Origin: Promethearchaeota archaeon
Lineage (GTDB): Archaea; Asgardarchaeota; Lokiarchaeia; Sigyniarchaeales; SOKP01
Length of the DNA stretch: 19,149 nt
NCBI GenBank assembly: GCA_030615145.1
Contig: JAUWZT010000034.1
Coordinates: 1-19,149, forward strand
Reading direction: 5' to 3'
Numbering within the stretch: position 1 is the first letter of the stretch; each line of letters begins with the position of its first letter. The translations under genes were made by a program, and so were the position numbers. Positions 15,136-19,149 of the stretch are shown piece after piece. The notes under the pieces were generated by a model. The model worked only from the letters and a program-made list of their open reading frames with translations. It searched no databases and was not told where the DNA came from.

Positions 15136-18100
15136 ATGGCAAACAATAATATTTTGGTTATAGGTGCTGGAGTATCTGGTATTTCAGCTTCATTGGATTT
15201 AGCAGAACAAGGATATAGGGTAATCTTAGTAGAAAGAGAACCTTCTATAGGAGGAAGAATGGCTCAATTAGATAAGACCTTTCCAACACTCGATTGTTCT
15301 ATATGTATTTTAGCCCCTAAAATGGTTGAAGTTGCTAGACATCGGAATGTTGATCTTTTAACTTACTCAGAAGTTGAGGAAGTATCGGGTTCCGCGGGTA
15401 ATTTTAAAGTAAAAGTAAGGAAAAAAGCGCGCTATATTGATCAAGATAAATGTACAGGTTGTGGGGATTGTGCGACAATTTGTCCCGTCAGGGGGATTCC
15501 AAACAATTTCGATGAAGGTTTGAAATATAACCACGCTGCATATGTCTCTTATCCCTCAGCGGTTCCATCAGTTTATACGATTGTTAAAGAAAAATGTATT
15601 TTCTTAAATCATGGAATTTGTGGATTATGTGCTCAAAATTGTGAAGCAGAAGCTATAATTCTAGATCAAAAAGATGAAATCATCGAATACAACGTATCTT
15701 CAGTTATCGTGTCTGTTGGATATGATCTTTTAGATCCTTCAGTTCTTACGAGATACCATTATGGAGAATATCCAAATGTAATTACTGCAATACAATACGA
15801 AAGACTATTAAGTGCATCAGGACCTACTGGCGGTGAAATAATTAGACCTTCTGATCGAAAACATGCCCATAATATTGCTTTTGTTGGGTGTGTTGGTTCT
15901 AGAAATGAAGATATCTGTGCTTATTGTTCTAAATTTTGTTGTATGTATATGGCCAAAGAGGGAGTGGTTACCAGAGAGCATTCACCTGAAACTGATGTAA
16001 CAATATTTTTTAATGATACTCGCGTTATAGGGAAAAATCAGGAAGAATTTATTGAACGTGCAAAAGAAGAGTATAAAATAAAATATTTCCATGGAATTCC
16101 AGGTGATATCCGGGAAAATCCCATTACCCATGATTTGATTGTGAAACATGCTAATTTAGATACTGGAGATGTTGAAACTAAAAGATTCGATCTAATTGTA
16201 TTAGCTAATGCGGTTATACCTCGAAGAGGAACTGAAGAATTAGCAAAAATGTTAGATATTGAGTTAAATGAATTTAGCTTTTTCAAAACAAAAAGTTCTG
16301 TTGAAGATTTGCATTCTTCCCGTGATGGAATTTATATAACAGGATCTTGTCAATCCCCTGATGACATAGCAAATTCAGTTATGAAAGCTAGTGGTGCTGC
16401 AACTTTAGCAGCTTTACATGCAATACCATTAACTAAAGAAGAGCAAGCAATTGAATTACCTCTTTTAAGGGTTGTTAATCCAGGAGATGAACCTCGAATT
16501 GGTGTTTTTATTTGTGAGTGTGGTATCAATATTGGGGGTTATATTGAAGTTCAAGAAGTTTTAGAATATGTGAAAACATTACCAAATGTAGTTTTTGCAA
16601 TGCATAATAAGTATAGCTGTAATGAACAAACTCAACAAAAAATAAGGGAAAAGATTGAGGAATTAAATTTAAATCGAATTCTTGTTGCAGCGTGTACTCC
16701 TAGAACACATGAACCATTATTTCAAAATACTATTCGAGAAGCTGGTTTAAATGAATATCTTTTTTGCTTTGTCAGTATTCGTGAATTAGATTCATGGGTA
16801 CACATGAGAGAAAAAGAGAAAGCAACTGATAAGGCAAAGGATTTAATCCGGATGGGTATTGCTCGAGCAAGATTTCTCAAATCAGAATTGAAAATTAAAG
16901 GTGATGTAATCCCAGAAGCTTTAGTAATAGGTGGAGGTATTGCAGGGTTGAGTTCTGCTATGGAAATTGCCAAGAAGGGTTATAAAGTACATTTAGTCGA
17001 AAAAGACGATAAATTAGGCGGTCAATTAAACTTAATTTATAAAATTAATTTTGACCGCATAGATTCAAGAGAATTTCTAGAAAAAAAATTAAATGAATTT
17101 AATCAGCTAAAAAATATTACAACATATTTAAGTTCCGAAGTATCTGATGTAAAAGGCTCAATTGGTGATTTTAAGGTTAAAGTAAGGAATAATACCAACG
17201 AGAAGATTTCCGATTTAAATGTAGGAGTAATCATCGTTGCTACAGGAGCATATGAATATAAACCAGAAGGCTGGTATCATTATGGAGATGATCCTCGTAT
17301 AATGACACAATTAGAATTATCTGAAAAATTAAGAGAAAATCAGTTGGAAGATGGCAGGACATATGTATTTATACACTGTGTTGGTTCAAGACAGACCGAT
17401 CCAGAAAAGGGATTTTCTTATTGTTCTTTAATCTGCTGTTCAGAATCTATAAGACATGCATTGTATGTGAAAGAAAATTACCCTAATTCAAATGTTTATG
17501 TATTGTATAGAGACATTCGCGTAGGAACTGACGAAGAACCTTATTATTGGAAAGCAAGGGAAGATGTCAATTATATAAGGTTCAACGATTATCCTGAAGT
17601 AGAAATTGCAAATGGAAAGATTAATGTTAAAGTTAATGACATTCTAACCCAAGTATTACTTAATATTGAGGCTGATAAAGTAGTTTTATCTACACCATTA
17701 GTACCGTATGATACAAAAAAACTTGGTCAATTCATAAAATGTGCTAGAGATCAACACGGATTCTTTTTGGAAGCACATGTAAAATTAAGACCGTTTGATT
17801 TTGCTACTGATGGAATATATCTTGCAGGAACTGCTCATGGTCCTAAAGGCATTGCTGATTCAATATCTCAAGGAAGAGCAACAGCAGCTCATGCTTTAAT
17901 ACCTCTAATTTCAGGAGTAGTCGAGAATGAACCTTTAGTTTCTATTGTCAATCCTGCTTTATGTATCGCATGCCAAAAATGTGAGGAAGTTTGTAATTTT
18001 GGTGCGATTGGAGTAAATTTTGACAATGATTTATTAGTTTCGGAATCTAATCCTTTATTATGCAAAGGGTGTGGCGATTGTGCAGCAGCTTGTCCAGCTG

Positions 18101-18621
18101 GAGCAATTAGAATGAGTCATTTTGCTGATGATCAAATTTATCCTATGATATCTGAAGCTGTAAAAGGTGATTTTGTGGATGAAAGACCTAGAATTATAGC
18201 ATTTTTATGTAATTGGTGTAGTTATGCGGGAGCTGATAATTGCGGTGTGAGTCGTTTTCAATATCCTACCAATATACGACCAATAAGAGTAATGTGTACA
18301 GGGAGAATTCCAAAAAGTTTTATTTTACAAGCATTTTTAGAAGGTGCTGACGGTGTTTTTGTTGGTGGATGTCATATAGGAGATTGCCACTATTTAGAAG
18401 GTAATTATGATATGTTAAGACGTTACAATGAGATAAATGAAGTTCTTGAAAAAGTTGGTATAAATCCTGAGCGTTTCCGCCTTGAATGGGTTTCAGCTTC
18501 AGAAGGTAAGCGATTCTCAGAGGTAGTAACTGATTTTGTTAATAAGGTTAAAGAAATAGGTCCTTTGAGTGAAGAACAAAAGCCTAAAAAAATGATTGCT
18601 AAAGCCGAAGGAGGTGCGTAA
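15136..18621 (+). CDS. HdrA-HdrA-MvhD fusion, flavin-based electron-transfer hub
   Basis: Seen: 1161 residues in ordered modules. Residues 1-430 are a first HdrA-like FAD unit: GAGVSGISASL (10-20), LDKTFPTLDCSICILAPKM (45-63), inserted clusters C106/C109/C112/C116 and C154/C162/C165/C169, then YCSKFCCM (263-270). Residues 454-585 match the N-terminal domain of classical HdrA (RIGVFICECGINIGG). Residues 594-925 are a second FAD unit with GGGIAGLSSAM and SYCSLICCS (761-769), but without the TFPTLDC segment or inserted ferredoxin. Two [4Fe-4S] motifs follow (C943/946/949/953 and C976/979/982/986). Residues 1018-1135 are MvhD-like (CNWC at 1025-1028, C1054, C1079, C1084, [2Fe-2S]). Usual HdrA has about 650 residues, so this equals a QmoA-like unit joined to a QmoB-like unit. 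It sits 21 bases after frhB-like and 2 bases before hdrC. Likely job: splitting or merging electrons among FrhB, HdrBC and ferredoxin. Confidence 0.9.
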   Translation: MANNNILVIGAGVSGISASLDLAEQGYRVILVEREPSIGGRMAQLDKTFPTLDCSICILAPKMVEVARHRNVDLLTYSEVEEVSGSAGNFKVKVRKKARYIDQDKCTGCGDCATICPVRGIPNNFDEGLKYNHAAYVSYPSAVPSVYTIVKEKCIFLNHGICGLCAQNCEAEAIILDQKDEIIEYNVSSVIVSVGYDLLDPSVLTRYHYGEYPNVITAIQYERLLSASGPTGGEIIRPSDRKHAHNIAFVGCVGSRNEDICAYCSKFCCMYMAKEGVVTREHSPETDVTIFFNDTRVIGKNQEEFIERAKEEYKIKYFHGIPGDIRENPITHDLIVKHANLDTGDVETKRFDLIVLANAVIPRRGTEELAKMLDIELNEFSFFKTKSSVEDLHSSRDGIYITGSCQSPDDIANSVMKASGAATLAALHAIPLTKEEQAIELPLLRVVNPGDEPRIGVFICECGINIGGYIEVQEVLEYVKTLPNVVFAMHNKYSCNEQTQQKIREKIEELNLNRILVAACTPRTHEPLFQNTIREAGLNEYLFCFVSIRELDSWVHMREKEKATDKAKDLIRMGIARARFLKSELKIKGDVIPEALVIGGGIAGLSSAMEIAKKGYKVHLVEKDDKLGGQLNLIYKINFDRIDSREFLEKKLNEFNQLKNITTYLSSEVSDVKGSIGDFKVKVRNNTNEKISDLNVGVIIVATGAYEYKPEGWYHYGDDPRIMTQLELSEKLRENQLEDGRTYVFIHCVGSRQTDPEKGFSYCSLICCSESIRHALYVKENYPNSNVYVLYRDIRVGTDEEPYYWKAREDVNYIRFNDYPEVEIANGKINVKVNDILTQVLLNIEADKVVLSTPLVPYDTKKLGQFIKCARDQHGFFLEAHVKLRPFDFATDGIYLAGTAHGPKGIADSISQGRATAAHALIPLISGVVENEPLVSIVNPALCIACQKCEEVCNFGAIGVNFDNDLLVSESNPLLCKGCGDCAAACPAGAIRMSHFADDQIYPMISEAVKGDFVDERPRIIAFLCNWCSYAGADNCGVSRFQYPTNIRPIRVMCTGRIPKSFILQAFLEGADGVFVGGCHIGDCHYLEGNYDMLRRYNEINEVLEKVGINPERFRLEWVSASEGKRFSEVVTDFVNKVKEIGPLSEEQKPKKMIAKAEGGA

Positions 18622-18623
18622 AA

Positions 18624-19149
18624 ATGGCTCAAAAAGTTATTAAGCAAGCAAAAGATTTAGATAAAAATTTTCGTTATGAAATTGCTGAAAAGGTAGGTGC
18701 TAAATCACTCTTAAAATGTATACAATGCGGCGTATGTAGCTCTGGATGTACAGTAACTGAATATGTTGATATGCAGCCACATAGAGTTGTTGCTTCTTGT
18801 CTTCTTGGATTAAAAGAAGAAGTGTTATCAAGCCAAGCTATTTGGACTTGTTCATTATGTCATAGATGTACCGAAAGATGTCCTAAAAATGTTGATTATT
18901 CATTCATTTTAGCTCTTCTACGAAATATGGCGGTTAAAGGCGGTAAAATACCAAAAGAATACTCAAGCACCATAGTAACTATTTATAACAATGGTTTTGT
19001 AGTCCCATATACAGGTGGTTTGAAGGATAATATTGATAGAAGGCGAAATAGATTAGGTTTACCTCAATTTACAGCACCAAATTTAGATGAAATTAGATTT
19101 ATAATTGAAGAAACGGGACTTGGAGATCTCGCAAAAAAGGAGGTTGATG
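18624..19149 (+). CDS. hdrC: HdrC-like subunit (3' end outside the window)
   Basis: Seen: 175 codons from an ATG with a near-perfect GGAGGTG Shine-Dalgarno sequence (18610-18616) at spacing 7, located inside the end of the HdrA-fusion gene; the stop-to-start gap is 2 bases, so translation is probably coupled. Two ferredoxin motifs are C32-x2-C35-x2-C38-x3-C42 and C76-x2-C79-x2-C82-x3-C86-Pro, with the HdrC pattern KCIQCGVCSSGC and WTCSLCHRCTERCP. Known: HdrC carries two [4Fe-4S] clusters and wires HdrA to the HdrB active site. The gene continues past the edge. A GGAGG at 19139-19143 followed by ATG at 19147 hints that the next gene, presumably hdrB, starts close by, but the spacing of 3 is short. 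Confidence 0.9.
   Translation, partial: MAQKVIKQAKDLDKNFRYEIAEKVGAKSLLKCIQCGVCSSGCTVTEYVDMQPHRVVASCLLGLKEEVLSSQAIWTCSLCHRCTERCPKNVDYSFILALLRNMAVKGGKIPKEYSSTIVTIYNNGFVVPYTGGLKDNIDRRRNRLGLPQFTAPNLDEIRFIIEETGLGDLAKKEVD

Noticed and set aside
19147..19149. ATG at the window edge as the start of hdrB
   Set aside because: It has GGAGG only 3 bases before it, and there is no sequence after it; the start may be further right.
1..19149. CRISPR arrays, tRNA or rRNA genes, insertion sequences with transposase
   Set aside because: I saw no regularly spaced repeats, no tRNA-like cloverleaf, no rRNA segments and no transposase motifs by eye.

Overview
This AT-rich window most likely comes from an archaeon. 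It carries a group II chaperonin (thermosome) subunit, a GTP-type PEP carboxykinase, an Lrp/AsnC regulator, TATA boxes at spacings that fit leaderless mRNAs, a small Ras-superfamily-like GTPase, and an FrhB/Hdr electron-transfer operon. Low GC, an autonomous small GTPase with a possible winged-helix tail, and HdrA/MvhD fusions would fit an Asgard (Lokiarchaeia-like) genome. That placement is inference; no rRNA or ribosomal protein marker is present.

Positions 1-8240 are accessory in character. They hold a truncated double-CxxC protein running off the left edge (-), an Abi-C/HEPN-type abortive-infection-like protein (-), an N-formylglutamate-amidohydrolase-like protein (+), a frameshifted gene ending in a truncated HNH motif (+), a second decayed gene (+), a 708-residue PD-(D/E)XK nuclease with a C-terminal zinc ribbon (-), a phospholipase C/P1-nuclease-fold protein (-), and a gene remnant. 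Two GC- and purine-rich islands (about 660-740 and 6870-6985) stand out against the AT-rich background, one on each side of the nuclease/HEPN block. The pattern looks like a defence or mobile locus in decay.

Positions 8331-13398 are housekeeping: an Lrp/AsnC regulator divergent from the thermosome gene, with a duplicated palindromic element between them, then PEP carboxykinase, convergent with a small GTPase that carries Leu at the position of Ras Gln61.

Positions 13399-14001 are an AT-rich spacer with promoter candidates and a possible gene remnant. From 14002 to the right edge runs a tightly packed operon: an FrhB-family iron-sulfur flavoprotein, an 1161-residue HdrA-HdrA-MvhD fusion, and HdrC (cut by the window edge, presumably followed by hdrB). 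Together these look like a flavin-based electron bifurcation or confurcation complex linking an FrhB-side donor or acceptor (F420 or ferredoxin) to a heterodisulfide-reductase-like module. The two HdrA halves are not equivalent in their cofactor motifs. This fusion is the most striking item in the window.
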